From positions 1 to 64,000 of the IMG/VR virus record IMGVR_UViG_3300009128_000011: DNA of 64,000 nt; one strand, given 5' to 3'. Made by a program: the position numbers and the translations under genes. Positions 15,698-23,356 of this stretch are shown piece after piece (within the stretch, counting starts at the first letter, position 1; each line of letters starts with the position of its first letter). This DNA is from a virus. The notes beneath the pieces were generated by a model, which ran no database searches, was not told where the DNA came from, and was given only the letters and a program-made list of their open reading frames with translations.

Positions 15698-15917
15698 AAG
15701 GTGAGCGGTTCGTGCCACGGTGGGACATCTCTCGCGCACGCGTAGGGCCCACTGCGCTCTCCAGGTCTCGTCGCGCATGCGCGCCCGAGGCTCCCCCGCC
15801 ACGACTCCTCGCTGTCAAGGATGTCATCCGCAGTACGGCTCGCGTGGTGGTCGCGGTGGGGAGCGGGGTCATCGTAGCATGCTTCGCTGGGGCTACTCGG
15901 ATCCGCTCTTCTTTCTC
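15698..15917. other. Intergenic stretch, no gene seen
   Basis: About 220 bases between the divergent cassette A and the plus-strand promoter at 15,918. Several frames are open because of the base composition, but none has a ribosome site or protein-like features. A minus-strand 60-codon frame from 15,876 (MTPLPTATTTRAV...) was considered and left out. Confidence 0.4.
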
Positions 15918-15946
15918 TTGACGCGGCCCAGCGTCTCGTCCACAAT
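15918..15946 (+). promoter_or_regulatory. Promoter of the small-gene operon
   Basis: TTGACG (15,918-15,923), 17-base spacer, CACAAT (15,941-15,946). Transcription would begin about 45 bases before ATG 15,997 and run through the long plus-strand operon of small genes. It is divergent from cassette A. Confidence 0.5.
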
Positions 15947-15996
15947 GGTTGCTGCCAAGGGAGAACGGTCCGAGCAGGACCAAGACGGGAGGATCG

Positions 15997-16206
15997 ATGG
16001 GAGAGCAGAGGAGACCGAGCACGGTCCGGGTGCGCCTGGGGCGCGGCTCTGGCTTCGTGGCGCAGGTCCCGGGTCGGGAGACGGTGCGTTCCCCGCACCT
16101 GTTCACGGCGCTGGTCCGTGCGCTGGGGTGGCACGGGACGAGTTCGGAGGAGTTGGAGGCGAGGATTCGGTCGGGGGAGTTGGTGGTGCAGGGGGTGGGG
16201 AGATGA
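15997..16206 (+). CDS. Hypothetical protein, 69 residues
   Basis: ATG 15,997 follows GGGAGG by 5 bases, which decides against upstream in-frame starts. The N-terminus is basic, then a short beta-like segment (TVRVRLGRGSGFVAQVPG) and a helical part (LFTALVRALGWHGTSSEELEARI). No family recognised. First gene of the operon. Confidence 0.65.
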   Translation: MGEQRRPSTVRVRLGRGSGFVAQVPGRETVRSPHLFTALVRALGWHGTSSEELEARIRSGELVVQGVGR

Positions 16207-16535
16207 CCCCCGCCGGCCGAGCCGAGTGGCGTCGCCGGGCGATCCGCTCCTACCTCGACGGGTCCAGTCTGGCGATCCCGGCGTTCCTCCTGCCGCGGGA
16301 GGACGACCAGTTCGCCGCTGTCCTGGCGTGTCTGGTGGGGGTTCCGGCGACCGACGTCCCGGCCTATCAGCGGGCGCTGTCCGTGGCGCTGTCGTGCGTG
16401 ATGGCCCTGACGGCCGGCATGCGGTCGGGCCCGCACTACCAGGCGCTGATGGGGGAGGTGGCCGTGCGCCTGGGTGACGACTTCGCTTGGTCGCTGCACT
16501 ACTGGCGCCGCGAGGCGCCGCTGGAGGGAGCGTGA
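16203..16535 (+). CDS. Hypothetical protein, 110 residues
   Basis: Overlaps the preceding stop (ATGA). Mostly helical with an R-A-E-W-R-R-R start and a hydrophobic centre (ALSVALSCVMALTAGM), ending DDFAWSLHYWRREA. No transmembrane segment is certain and no family recognised. Confidence 0.62.
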   Translation: MTPAGRAEWRRRAIRSYLDGSSLAIPAFLLPREDDQFAAVLACLVGVPATDVPAYQRALSVALSCVMALTAGMRSGPHYQALMGEVAVRLGDDFAWSLHYWRREAPLEGA

Positions 16536-16645
16536 GCTGGCCCACCGACGCTCCGGCGCCGACCGACCGGGAGCGGGACCGGATCGAGTACGTGGAGAGG
16601 CGGCAAGACCGCAGAGCCCGGAGGTTGGAATGCCCTACCACCTGA
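16532..16645 (+). CDS. Small basic protein, 37 residues
   Basis: GTG 16,532 overlaps the preceding stop (GTGA). The product is a Pro-rich head and an Arg-rich helix (RIEYVERRQDRRARR). It overlaps the next gene by 16 bases. Supported only by position and coupling. Confidence 0.45.
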   Translation: MSWPTDAPAPTDRERDRIEYVERRQDRRARRLECPTT

Positions 16646-17202
16646 CCCTGCCCGTGGACGAGACCCGGGCGAAGTTGGAGGAGCTGGACGGCCGGCTGAC
16701 GGGGATCCTGCCGGCGCGGGGTCCTGACATGGCCAGCGACGACGTGTACCTGCACCGAGCCGCGGACGCATTCGACGAGGCGCTCAAGTGCTGCGTCGGT
16801 TCGGTGGCACCGCGATTGGCCGCGGCCATCGACTCGCTGGAATACGTTACCTGCGGGCACAAGGGAGTCGTCGACGAGCTGCTCGCCGGCCTGCGGGCGC
16901 TGGTGACGGAGGAGGCGGAGGAGGACGGGGTGCTCCCCTTCCGGAGTTGGACGATCCTCGAGGACGGTGTCGTGTTGGAGGACGGCCCGGCGGGTGTCCC
17001 CGGCGACCAACGGGTGTCCGGCGGGGCGCCCCGTCCAGCGGTGGTCGAGACCGCCGCCCCCCCCGCCTTCACCGCCACCGTCCAGGCGGCTCTCGCCCAC
17101 CTGGCGGAGGTGAAGTCGTGCCCGGCGGAGGTGGGGGTCCACATCGGGCGGGCGGAGCGGTGCCTGCGGGCGCTGGTGCCGGACGGGGGGGACCGTGGCT
17201 GA
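16630..17202 (+). CDS. Hypothetical protein, 190 residues
   Basis: ATG 16,630 with GGAGG six bases upstream. The N-terminal half is helical (VDETRAKLEELDGRLTGIL, AADAFDEALKCCV), with isolated cysteines; the C-terminus ends in another helical pair. No family recognised. Confidence 0.65.
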   Translation: MPYHLTLPVDETRAKLEELDGRLTGILPARGPDMASDDVYLHRAADAFDEALKCCVGSVAPRLAAAIDSLEYVTCGHKGVVDELLAGLRALVTEEAEEDGVLPFRSWTILEDGVVLEDGPAGVPGDQRVSGGAPRPAVVETAAPPAFTATVQAALAHLAEVKSCPAEVGVHIGRAERCLRALVPDGGDRG

Positions 17203-17455
17203 CCCCCTCTCCCCCGACGCCGCCAAGGCCCTCCGCTACTTCCGCGACCGCCACCACAACAAGGGGGTGCCGGTGGACTGCGTGGCGCGGGCCTGCGACT
17301 GGTACCGCAGCAACGAGCTCGACCCGACGGCGTTCTCGCAGTCGAAGCTGCGCCTCAACACCCGACGCGCCCAGGTGGCGCTCGACGAGCTTGCAACCCG
17401 CGGCCTGATCTCGGGCCGCCCAGCGGCGAGGGGCTACCTCTGGTCCCTGGCCTGA
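17195..17455 (+). CDS. Small winged-helix-like protein
   Basis: 86 residues from GTG 17,195. The layout of a helix, a second helix (VDCVARACDWY), a recognition-like helix (TRRAQVALDELATRGL) and a wing-like hairpin (ISGRPAARGYLWSL) resembles a small winged-helix DNA-binding domain. The assignment rests on pattern only. Confidence 0.58.
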   Translation: MADPLSPDAAKALRYFRDRHHNKGVPVDCVARACDWYRSNELDPTAFSQSKLRLNTRRAQVALDELATRGLISGRPAARGYLWSLA

Positions 17456-17473
17456 TACGAGGAGATCCCGGAC

Positions 17474-17959
17474 ATGAGCGACGACCCGACGACCGAGACC
17501 ACCGAGAAGGCCCCCAAGCCGAAGCGCAAGCCGAAGCCGCGGCCGTACAAGAGCATCGGCTACTGGCTGGACAGCATCGCCCCGGAGGGGAGGCTGGCCT
17601 ACCTGAAGGCTCCCTTGCTGGACGCGGCTGGCTACGTCTCCGGCCTGCGGTACCCCGTCCCCGCCGGGGGCATCCCCGCCAACCTGGCGGAGCACACGGA
17701 GGTGGTGGAGTTGCTCGCCCAGGTCCCGGTGACCCACCGTCGCGGCGCGGCCGAGATCCTCGCCCGGTCCGTGGACGCGGTGTCCGAGGGGGGCAGCAAC
17801 TCCCGGCTCTACTTCAAGGCCTGCCGCGAGGTGGAGCGGGTGCTGGGCCCCGAGGTCCGCGACCTGGTCCTCGAGGCCGAGCCGGCGCCGGTGGAGGAGG
17901 CGTCCACCGGGTGGGGGACGTCGTCGCCCGACGACGAGTCCGACGACCTGCCGCTGTAG
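17474..17959 (+). CDS. Hypothetical protein with Lys/Pro-rich N-terminus
   Basis: 161 residues starting at ATG 17,474 (GGAGATC upstream). Residues 10-30 are a Lys/Pro-rich segment (KPKRKPKPRP), perhaps nucleic-acid-binding; the middle is a mixed helical domain; the C-terminus is acidic (DDESDDLPL). No family recognised. The opposite charge of the two ends suggests intramolecular contact. Confidence 0.62.
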   Translation: MSDDPTTETTEKAPKPKRKPKPRPYKSIGYWLDSIAPEGRLAYLKAPLLDAAGYVSGLRYPVPAGGIPANLAEHTEVVELLAQVPVTHRRGAAEILARSVDAVSEGGSNSRLYFKACREVERVLGPEVRDLVLEAEPAPVEEASTGWGTSSPDDESDDLPL

Positions 17960-18190
17960 GTGCGAGCCGACATTCGGCGCAGCACGTCGTTCCCGGCGCA
18001 GGAGCAGGCGGTCATGCGGGTGGTGCTGGCCGAGCTGGGCCGCGATGAGGATGCGGCCCGCGACGCTCTGCGCACCCCCGCCGGCCGCCAGCTCGTCGAG
18101 CGCTTCTTCCGGCTGCGGGAGCGCATCCGGGCGGACCTGGTAGCGGCCGAGGAGCGGCGCAAGCCGGAGGAGGGGAGACCGTGGGGATGA
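17960..18190 (+). CDS. Hypothetical helical protein, 76 residues
   Basis: GTG 17,960 begins on the base after the preceding stop. Almost entirely helical and charged (EQAVMRVVLAELGRDEDAARDAL, QLVERFFRLRERIRADLVAAEERR). No family recognised. Confidence 0.58.
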   Translation: MRADIRRSTSFPAQEQAVMRVVLAELGRDEDAARDALRTPAGRQLVERFFRLRERIRADLVAAEERRKPEEGRPWG

Positions 18191-18615
18191 GCGATTCGAA
18201 CGGGCGCCGTCCGGGCGTGATCCTGACGAGGAGTCTCGGGGACTGTCGGCCGGGGGACACTCTTGTCGTTCGGTCGGCACCCCGCGTGCAGCCGCCGGGG
18301 ACGTCGCTGCTCTTCTACGCTGCCCCCAGTCGCGACCTGCTGGCGTGGGCGAGGGAGGAAGGCGACAGCGAGGAGACGTGGGCGCAGTACCGGGAGGACT
18401 ATCTCGACGAGCAGCGGGGGGAGTACTCCCGTCGCCCCGACCGCTACGCCGCCCTGGTAGGCCGGGCACGGGACGAGGGGCTGGCCCTGGTCTGCTACTG
18501 CCCGACGGAGGAGTGGCCGCCGGACACGCACTGCCACCGGATCATCCTCGCCGACGAGGTGCTGGTCCCGGTGGCGGAGAGCATGAACATCCAGTTACGA
18601 GTGGAGCACCTGTGA
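18187..18615 (+). CDS. DUF488-like protein
   Basis: 142 residues from ATG 18,187 (ATGA overlap; a GTG two codons upstream is an alternative). The C-terminal part LALVCYCPTEEWPPDTHCHR followed by an IILADEVL helix resembles DUF488, where CxC/CHR residues are conserved; the YREDYLDEQRGEYSRRPDRY segment before it also fits. Function of the family is unknown. Confidence 0.58.
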   Translation: MSDSNGRRPGVILTRSLGDCRPGDTLVVRSAPRVQPPGTSLLFYAAPSRDLLAWAREEGDSEETWAQYREDYLDEQRGEYSRRPDRYAALVGRARDEGLALVCYCPTEEWPPDTHCHRIILADEVLVPVAESMNIQLRVEHL

Positions 18616-18761
18616 GATGCGAGATCCCGACCTGGCCAGACGACGCCACCATCGGCGACACGCTGCGCCACCCCGTCTTCGGGGCGGCCAAGGACGGCGC
18701 ACCGGGTGCGGAGTCTGCCTTCGCTGCGGGGCTGGCTGCGGGGAGTGCAGCCCGTGGGTGA
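18612..18761 (+). CDS. Small hypothetical protein, 49 residues
   Basis: GTG 18,612 overlaps the preceding stop (GTGA), as its neighbours do. The product (VRCEIPTWPDDATIGDTLRH...) ends in an Ala/Gly-rich tail. A competing frame from ATG 18,617 is longer but looks like a shadow. Confidence 0.48.
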   Translation: MRCEIPTWPDDATIGDTLRHPVFGAAKDGAPGAESAFAAGLAAGSAARG

Positions 18762-18987
18762 CGCCAGCGCCCGCCCCCGGTGGTTCACCGCCGAGGCCGA
18801 CACGTGGCGGGAGGACGAGCCGCGAGTGGCCCTGCACCGCCGAGGCGACGGTCGGGACATCGAGCAGGACCCGTTCGCAGACCAGGGCTGTACGTACCTG
18901 CTTTCCCTGGACGACGCCAGGGCACTCCGGGACGAGATCACCGCGGCGCTGGTCGAGCTGACGGAGGAGGAGAGCCGTGCCGAGTGA
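18754..18987 (+). CDS. Hypothetical protein, 77 residues
   Basis: GTG 18,754 preceded by GGGGAG; overlaps the previous gene by 8 bases. Beta-like N-terminal half (RWFTAEADTWREDEPRVALH) and a helical end (LDDARALRDEITAALVELTEEE). No family recognised. Confidence 0.58.
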   Translation: MGDASARPRWFTAEADTWREDEPRVALHRRGDGRDIEQDPFADQGCTYLLSLDDARALRDEITAALVELTEEESRAE

Positions 18988-19222
18988 TCACGTCCAAGTG
19001 CCCATTCACTGGTGGGCAGGCCGTCTCTTCCACGCCAGCATGGCCCGCTCGCTGGTGACGAGGGCGGCGCTGGCGGGACTCGGCTACACGCAGAAGCGGC
19101 TCGGCGGTCTGCTCGTCGTCGAGTACGTCGACACGGTGTCTGGACCCAGGGACAAGGTCGCGGCGTTCCTTCGTTCCGCGGAGCCCATGTTCGGGCACAA
19201 GGAGGACCCCCATGCCGAGTGA
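18977..19222 (+). CDS. Hypothetical protein, 81 residues
   Basis: GTG 18,977 after GGAGGAGGAG. Contains HWWAGRLFHASMARSLV and LLVVEYVDTVSG. Its first codons (GTGCCGAGTGATC) closely resemble the start of the next gene (ATGCCGAGTGACC), perhaps from a local duplication of the start region. No family recognised. Confidence 0.6.
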   Translation: MPSDHVQVPIHWWAGRLFHASMARSLVTRAALAGLGYTQKRLGGLLVVEYVDTVSGPRDKVAAFLRSAEPMFGHKEDPHAE

Positions 19223-19760
19223 CCTCCCGCCCCTGCGGGCGTTGAGTCTCTGGAGGCCGTGGCCCTGGGCCTTCTTCGAGCCGGTGCCCCCGCGCGCCAG
19301 GAAGACCATCGAGAACCGCAGCAAGCCCCCGCCGCGGGCGCTGCTGGGGCACGACCTGGGGATCCACGCGGCGAAGCGGTGGGACAACGGTGGGGATACG
19401 GACATCACCTTCGCTCTCATGGATCTGGGAGCCCCCGAAGCGAATGCGCATAGGCCGGACAGCGAAAGCTTCGAGCCGGGCATCTGGGGACTCGTCCGCG
19501 TCGTCGGCTGGATCGAGGTGGACGCCGACCTCCAACTCCTCCGCTCGGAGACCATCGACGAGGTGGGCCCGGAGGTGATCGCCCGCGCCCTGCGCTCCCC
19601 GTGGCTGTCCGGCCCGTTCGGCTGGCTGGTGGATCGCCCGCGCAAGCTGACGGAGCCGGTGGAGATCGGCGGCCGCCAGACGCTGGGGTGGGTGGTGCCC
19701 CCGGCGGTGGCGGCGGAGGTGTACCGGAGGCTGCCTGGCGCCGAGGAGGGCGAGCGATGA
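19212..19760 (+). CDS. ASCH/PUA-like domain protein
   Basis: 182 residues. The arrangement LSLWRPWPWAFFE ... KTIENRS ... LGIHAAKRWD ... IWGLVRVVGWIE ... GPFGWLVDRPRKL with TLGWVVP is that of ASCH-domain proteins (a PUA-like beta-barrel that binds RNA or modified nucleotides; some have N4-acetylcytidine amidohydrolase or nuclease activity). ATG 19,212 has AAGGAGG upstream. Phage ASCH proteins are common, roles mostly unproven. Confidence 0.8.
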   Translation: MPSDLPPLRALSLWRPWPWAFFEPVPPRARKTIENRSKPPPRALLGHDLGIHAAKRWDNGGDTDITFALMDLGAPEANAHRPDSESFEPGIWGLVRVVGWIEVDADLQLLRSETIDEVGPEVIARALRSPWLSGPFGWLVDRPRKLTEPVEIGGRQTLGWVVPPAVAAEVYRRLPGAEEGER

Positions 19761-20608
19761 ACGACGCCCGTCTGCGGGAGGAGCGCAACGACGCCCTGGA
19801 CCGCGCCGAGAAGGCAGAGGCCGCCCTCGCCCGTCTGCGGAAGGAGTACGCCGAGCTACGGGTTCGACACCGCGAGGTGGATCACAAGGCAGCGCTGGCC
19901 ATGGGGCGGTTGGGAGTTCCGTTGGACGCCCCCGGCTTCTTCTGTGCCTGCGGCGTCTGGACGACCGTCGACTACGATGACCGCGGCATCTGCGAGATGT
20001 GCGGTCTGCACGCCGACGAACTCGCCCGTCTGCGAGAGAAGCGCCTCGCCCTGGTGGAGGCGGTGGCGTGGGTGACGGACAATGCCGACCCGCCCGTTGC
20101 CCCGTGCAAGGACTGTGATGCCTGCGGGTGCTCCTCGTGCCGCGGTGCGACGCCTCATCCCTACGGCCCTCGCCCGTCTCGCTGGGAGGGAGGGGTGAGG
20201 CGCGAAGACGACCCGCTCGCCGTGGCCCCGGACAACGTCTGGGGGTACCGGCAGAACCAACCGAAGCTCGTCGCCCGGGACCTTGCCCGGCTCGCCGACG
20301 TGCCGCACGCGGTCACCCACGCCGTACTCGTTGCCCGAGGCGTCTACAAGTGGCTGGCGGTGCGACGGGACTTGATCCGGCTCAAGGACAAGTGGAAGGC
20401 CCAGGTGCGGCTCGCCCACTATGCCGTGACGGCCTGTCGGCGCGGGGCACGGAAGGTCGACGGGCGCCCTCGGGAGTGGTGGCGTGGCTACCTCGCTGCG
20501 AAGACGGAGGATCGGGCGGACGTGCGGGCGCTCTGCCACTCGGAGCGGTGGAGAGCGCCGGACAACGACGACGAGGCGCAGGCGTTCCTGGCCCGGGGGA
20601 CCCCATGA
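19757..20608 (+). CDS. Coiled-coil protein with Cys cluster
   Basis: 283 residues. An N-terminal coiled coil (about 1-50; RLREERNDALDRAEKAEAAL) leads to C-x-C and C-E-M-C-G pairs and a CKDCDACGCSSC cluster near residues 120-130, all suggesting structural zinc or metal sites. The last third is basic and helical with REWWRGYLAAK. No family recognised. Starts in an ATGA overlap. Confidence 0.62.
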   Translation: MNDARLREERNDALDRAEKAEAALARLRKEYAELRVRHREVDHKAALAMGRLGVPLDAPGFFCACGVWTTVDYDDRGICEMCGLHADELARLREKRLALVEAVAWVTDNADPPVAPCKDCDACGCSSCRGATPHPYGPRPSRWEGGVRREDDPLAVAPDNVWGYRQNQPKLVARDLARLADVPHAVTHAVLVARGVYKWLAVRRDLIRLKDKWKAQVRLAHYAVTACRRGARKVDGRPREWWRGYLAAKTEDRADVRALCHSERWRAPDNDDEAQAFLARGTP

Positions 20609-20700
20609 CCGAGTGGGACTGGCTACTGGCCGCCACCTTCGCAGCGGTGGTGGCGATTGCCGCCTGGTGCGTCCTGGACCAGCGGAGGGAAGACAAGTGA
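20605..20700 (+). CDS. Single-pass membrane micropeptide, 31 residues
   Basis: MTEWDWLLAATFAAVVAIAA followed by a basic end: one transmembrane helix with little else. It overlaps genes on both sides by four bases (ATGA and GTGA), typical coupling for this operon. Role unknown; it precedes a predicted lipoprotein. Confidence 0.6.
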   Translation: MTEWDWLLAATFAAVVAIAAWCVLDQRREDK

Positions 20701-21095
20701 GGCGAGGAATCCAGATGGTCGCTTGCTACGCGCTGTTCCCCCTCGCTGTGGGGTGTCTGCTGGGGCTGCTGTTCGGCTGCCAGGTCGACGACCCCCGCCC
20801 GCCAGACACCCCCCAGGAGTGGATCCGCATCTTCGAGCACCCCCTCCTCGACTGGACCATCGTGATCTCCGACCGGGAGGCGCCGACCACCGACTGCACG
20901 GTCACGGTCCACGTGGACGACCGCTACGCCGTCTTGCACCCCTGCCCCGACTGGGACCAGACTCGCTACTCGCTGCACGAAGTCCTGCACGTGGTGTTCG
21001 CCGCCGTGTGCGCGGACAAGGAAGCCGGCAGCGACGCCCGAGAGGAACAGGCGGTAGACGCCGTCGTCGGGGCGGTCCTCGACGGGCCGTGGTAA
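20697..21095 (+). CDS. Putative lipoprotein with HEVLH metallopeptidase-like motif
   Basis: 132 residues. The N-terminus has a positively charged start, a hydrophobic segment and LLFGC (Cys 28), a plausible lipobox. The mature part carries SLHEVLHVVFA (HExxH at 94-98) and a Glu pair about 17 residues later (EEQAVDAV), as in small phage zincin-like proteins. If active it would be a membrane-anchored metallopeptidase facing outwards; the lipobox is imperfect (Phe at -2), so export is not certain. Starts GTG 20,697. Confidence 0.55.
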   Translation: MRRGIQMVACYALFPLAVGCLLGLLFGCQVDDPRPPDTPQEWIRIFEHPLLDWTIVISDREAPTTDCTVTVHVDDRYAVLHPCPDWDQTRYSLHEVLHVVFAAVCADKEAGSDAREEQAVDAVVGAVLDGPW

Positions 21096-21103
21096 GCTTT
21101 TGA

Positions 21104-21220
21104 CGCCGCCCCTCCCGGGAGTACCCGCCCGCTGGGCCTCCGGTGCTGCAAGCACCCCGGGAGGTGGCGGCGAACCTCCGTCCCTGCTAGACTTCGCGGT
21201 GCTTGCAGTTGAGACGGAGG
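21104..21220 (+). ncRNA. Structured leader RNA with mutually exclusive stems (candidate)
   Basis: A 130-base gap that folds unusually well. Stem 1: 21,104-21,119 pairs with 21,156-21,172 (9 bp, one bulged U, 7 bp). Hairpin: GGTGCT 21,142-21,147 with AGCACC 21,151-21,156. Alternative stem: CTGCAAGCACC 21,146-21,156 pairs perfectly (11 bp) with GGTGCTTGCAG 21,198-21,208. CCTCCGTC 21,175-21,182 is an exact complement of the ribosome site GACGGAGG 21,213-21,220, and also can pair with GGAGGT 21,160-21,165. Competing stems that hide or free the ribosome site of the next gene are riboswitch-like. There is no U-run, so it is not a simple terminator. Confidence 0.5.
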
Positions 21221-21225
21221 ACAGC

Positions 21226-21408
21226 ATGGCGACTCGCTACGACTACTACTGTGAGGGGTGCCAGTGGGGGACGCGTCGCGTGTCGCTAGAGATCAACAGG
21301 GAGCGCAGGGAACGCCGAAAGCGGACCGCGGACCTGGAGGCTGACTCGAGGGCGCGGCTCGAGCACCTCACCGACGTGGTGCAGCGTCTCGTCCTGGAGG
21401 GGCCGTGA
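21226..21408 (+). CDS. Small Cys-pair, helical protein, 60 residues
   Basis: ATG 21,226 with GACGGAGG six bases upstream. C-E-G-C near residue 10, then a long charged helix (SLEINRERRERRKRTADLEA, SRARLEHLTDVVQRL). No family recognised. Its ribosome site can be sequestered by the leader described above. Confidence 0.6.
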   Translation: MATRYDYYCEGCQWGTRRVSLEINRERRERRKRTADLEADSRARLEHLTDVVQRLVLEGP

Positions 21409-21650
21409 CCCCTCCCACCTGCCGAGCCATCCGCGCAGCGGCCCGGACGGAGTTCTGTCCTGCCGACTGCGAGCTGCGAGGGAAGCCCCCGGCCTCGTGC
21501 CGGTGCGTCCGTCTGCAGGCGGTGGCGGACCGGGTCCGTGCGCAGCGGGAGACGGCTGACGCCCCCATGCGGCCGACGTCGGGCCAGGGGCGGGTGCGGT
21601 ACATCCAAGAGCCCGAGTGGGCGTTCGGTCGCCAAGGGAGGAGACGGTGA
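21405..21650 (+). CDS. Cys-rich hypothetical protein, 81 residues
   Basis: GTG 21,405 in a GTGA overlap. Cysteines at C-R-A-I, C-P-A-D-C and C-R-C-V suggest one metal site in the N-terminal half; the rest is basic. No family recognised. Confidence 0.58.
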   Translation: MTPPTCRAIRAAARTEFCPADCELRGKPPASCRCVRLQAVADRVRAQRETADAPMRPTSGQGRVRYIQEPEWAFGRQGRRR

Positions 21651-22048
21651 AGCGCTGGCACACGAAGATCGACGAGCACACCTGCGACCCCTGCCGGTCC
21701 ATGGACGGGGTGCTGGTCCCGGAGGGGACGTTCCCGCCGCTGGCGGAGTGCGAGTCGGAGGCGCCGTGTCGGTGCGGGGTGGAGCAGGCGTTCGCCGAGG
21801 CTCCCTTCGCTGGCACGCACGCCTTCCAGCTCGGGTGGGGGGATCGGCTGCGGCTGCTCCTCGGCCGGCCGCTGGTAGTGTCGACGGAGCTCGTGGTGGC
21901 CTACTTCGACGGCGACCGCTCCATCGACGTCGGTCCGGCCCGGTGGCTGGCGGGCGCGGTGCCGTTCGGCCGGCCGGCGTGGACGCGGTGGGGGTGGTGG
22001 CGGGGTCTCCTCCCCTCCCGCAGCGCGGAGGCCGAGCGTGCCCCCTGA
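21647..22048 (+). CDS. Protein with gp7/Mu-F-like C-terminal metal motif
   Basis: 133 residues from GTG 21,647 (GGGAGGAG upstream). The beginning WHTKIDEHTCDPCRSMDG with AECESEAPCRCG resembles the Cys-containing end of phage head-morphogenesis proteins (T..DE.TC..C..LDG ... pP...CRC), but here it stands alone. The rest is unfamiliar (PARWLAGAVPFGRPAW). It may be a minor structural or adaptor protein, or an unrelated zinc protein. Confidence 0.5.
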   Translation: MKRWHTKIDEHTCDPCRSMDGVLVPEGTFPPLAECESEAPCRCGVEQAFAEAPFAGTHAFQLGWGDRLRLLLGRPLVVSTELVVAYFDGDRSIDVGPARWLAGAVPFGRPAWTRWGWWRGLLPSRSAEAERAP

Positions 22049-23159
22049 TCTCCCTCCCCTCTTCACCTGCGAGGTCCACTCCTGCCGGATGACGCGCCAG
22101 GCGTGCCTGCGTCGGCAGCAGCCGCAGAAGCTCGGTCGGGGCACCCGCGAGACGAAGCGAGTCCCGTGCCCGGAGGACTGCGAGGAGGGGTCGGAGACGA
22201 GTCGCCTGGCGGAGGTCGGCGAGCTCCCCGACGCGGACTTCTCCGAGCTGCTGGACAACGACTGCGACGGGGAGGACAACGGCGGGGGGGAGGGTGGCGT
22301 GCCGCCCGTCGCCCCGGAGTCCCCCGAAGCCTCGCCCAGTGCGGGTGAGGTGGCGAACCTGCTGGAGACGGAGCCCGCGGGTGAAGATCCCCCCGAGGCT
22401 ACGCATGATGCGCCGGAAGTCCGCACGGAGCCTGCGTCCGACAACGACTGCGACGGGGGTGATGACGGTCGTCGCTGCTCCGAGTGCAACAAGCCGTTCC
22501 GGTTCCGGTCTCGTGACCGTCGCCGGCGCACCTGCAGCACCGAGTGCAGCGGCGTCCGGCGGGACCGGAAGAGGAACGAGAAGCGCCGCGCCGTCGCCCG
22601 TGCGTCCAGGGAGGCCAATCCTCCTCCCACTCACTGCTCCGAGTGCCCGAACGAGCTGCCGCAGCAGACAGGGGGCAGGCAGCGCCTGACCTGCAGCAAG
22701 AAGTGCTACCGCCGGCGGAAGGCGCGCCTGGCCCGGGAAGCGAGGGGGAAGCCCCCTCTTGCGCCCCGTCCCCCTCCCGACGCCCCTCTCCCCATCTGCG
22801 CGGTCCAGTACCCCCACAAGCGGTGCACCAACTCGGTGGGTGTCCTCTCTGGCGGCAAGCGGCTGAAATACTGCGACGAGTGCAACGCTGACGGCTCGGC
22901 CAACCGCTACCGGGCGTGGGACTACCGGAGGCGCAAGCCGGACCCGAGGGGGCAACGGTACGACAAGCGGGGGCGGCCGCCGAAGGGGAGCAAGCCGAAG
23001 CCGAAGGCACCCCCTCCGAAGCCGGCTCCCCCTCCCCGCATCAACTACCAGTTCAAGCTGGTCGAGCTGCTCAGGAAGGCCAAGCCGGAAGACCTTGACC
23101 TCGGCGCTCTCCCCGCCTGGTTCGTCCGGGCGTGCGCTCGCTACCTGGATCCGCGATGA
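22038..23159 (+). CDS. Multi-zinc-finger, low-complexity protein
   Basis: 373 residues from GTG 22,038. Several short Cys clusters: C-E-V-H-S-C, CPEDC, CSECNKPF (near residue 152) with C-S-T-E-C, C-S-E-C-P with CSKKC, and C-D-E-C. Between them lie acidic, Pro-rich and Lys/Arg-rich stretches (KPKPKAPPPKPAPPP). The recurrent CxxCxxxF...RRRxxCSxxC pattern suggests internal duplication of a treble-clef-type finger, perhaps HNH-derived without the His. Likely nucleic-acid binding; unknown role. Confidence 0.6.
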   Translation: MPPDLPPLFTCEVHSCRMTRQACLRRQQPQKLGRGTRETKRVPCPEDCEEGSETSRLAEVGELPDADFSELLDNDCDGEDNGGGEGGVPPVAPESPEASPSAGEVANLLETEPAGEDPPEATHDAPEVRTEPASDNDCDGGDDGRRCSECNKPFRFRSRDRRRRTCSTECSGVRRDRKRNEKRRAVARASREANPPPTHCSECPNELPQQTGGRQRLTCSKKCYRRRKARLAREARGKPPLAPRPPPDAPLPICAVQYPHKRCTNSVGVLSGGKRLKYCDECNADGSANRYRAWDYRRRKPDPRGQRYDKRGRPPKGSKPKPKAPPPKPAPPPRINYQFKLVELLRKAKPEDLDLGALPAWFVRACARYLDPR

Positions 23160-23356
23160 TGGTCTCCACGATGCGCCCCTTCCTCTTGCGGCTCCGCTCC
23201 TGGTGGCTGCGGCTCAAGCTCGACCTGCTGGAATGGCAGATCCGGGGGGTCGACCCCGGTGATCCCGGGAGGGGGAGCCTGGTGGCGGACAGCATCCGGG
23301 TGCGCCGGGAGCTCGCCCGCCTCGGGCGGGAGGGGAGGCGCCGTGGAGGAGCGTAG
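23156..23356 (+). CDS. Small basic protein, 66 residues
   Basis: Starts ATG 23,156 in an ATGA overlap. Amphipathic Trp/Leu/Arg-rich N-terminal helix (RPFLLRLRSWWLRLKLDLLE), then a short charged tail. Could associate with membrane or nucleic acid. No family recognised. Confidence 0.55.
   Translation: MMVSTMRPFLLRLRSWWLRLKLDLLEWQIRGVDPGDPGRGSLVADSIRVRRELARLGREGRRRGGA

Noticed and set aside
15696-15876. Small minus-strand frame MTPLPTATTTRAV... before cassette A
   Set aside because: It ends inside the cassette's GATC block, has no ribosome site and is Thr/Arg-rich with no features.
21104-21172. Rho-independent terminator for the upstream operon
   Set aside because: The stem is strong, but no U-run follows in either direction, and alternative pairings with the ribosome site downstream fit a translational switch better.
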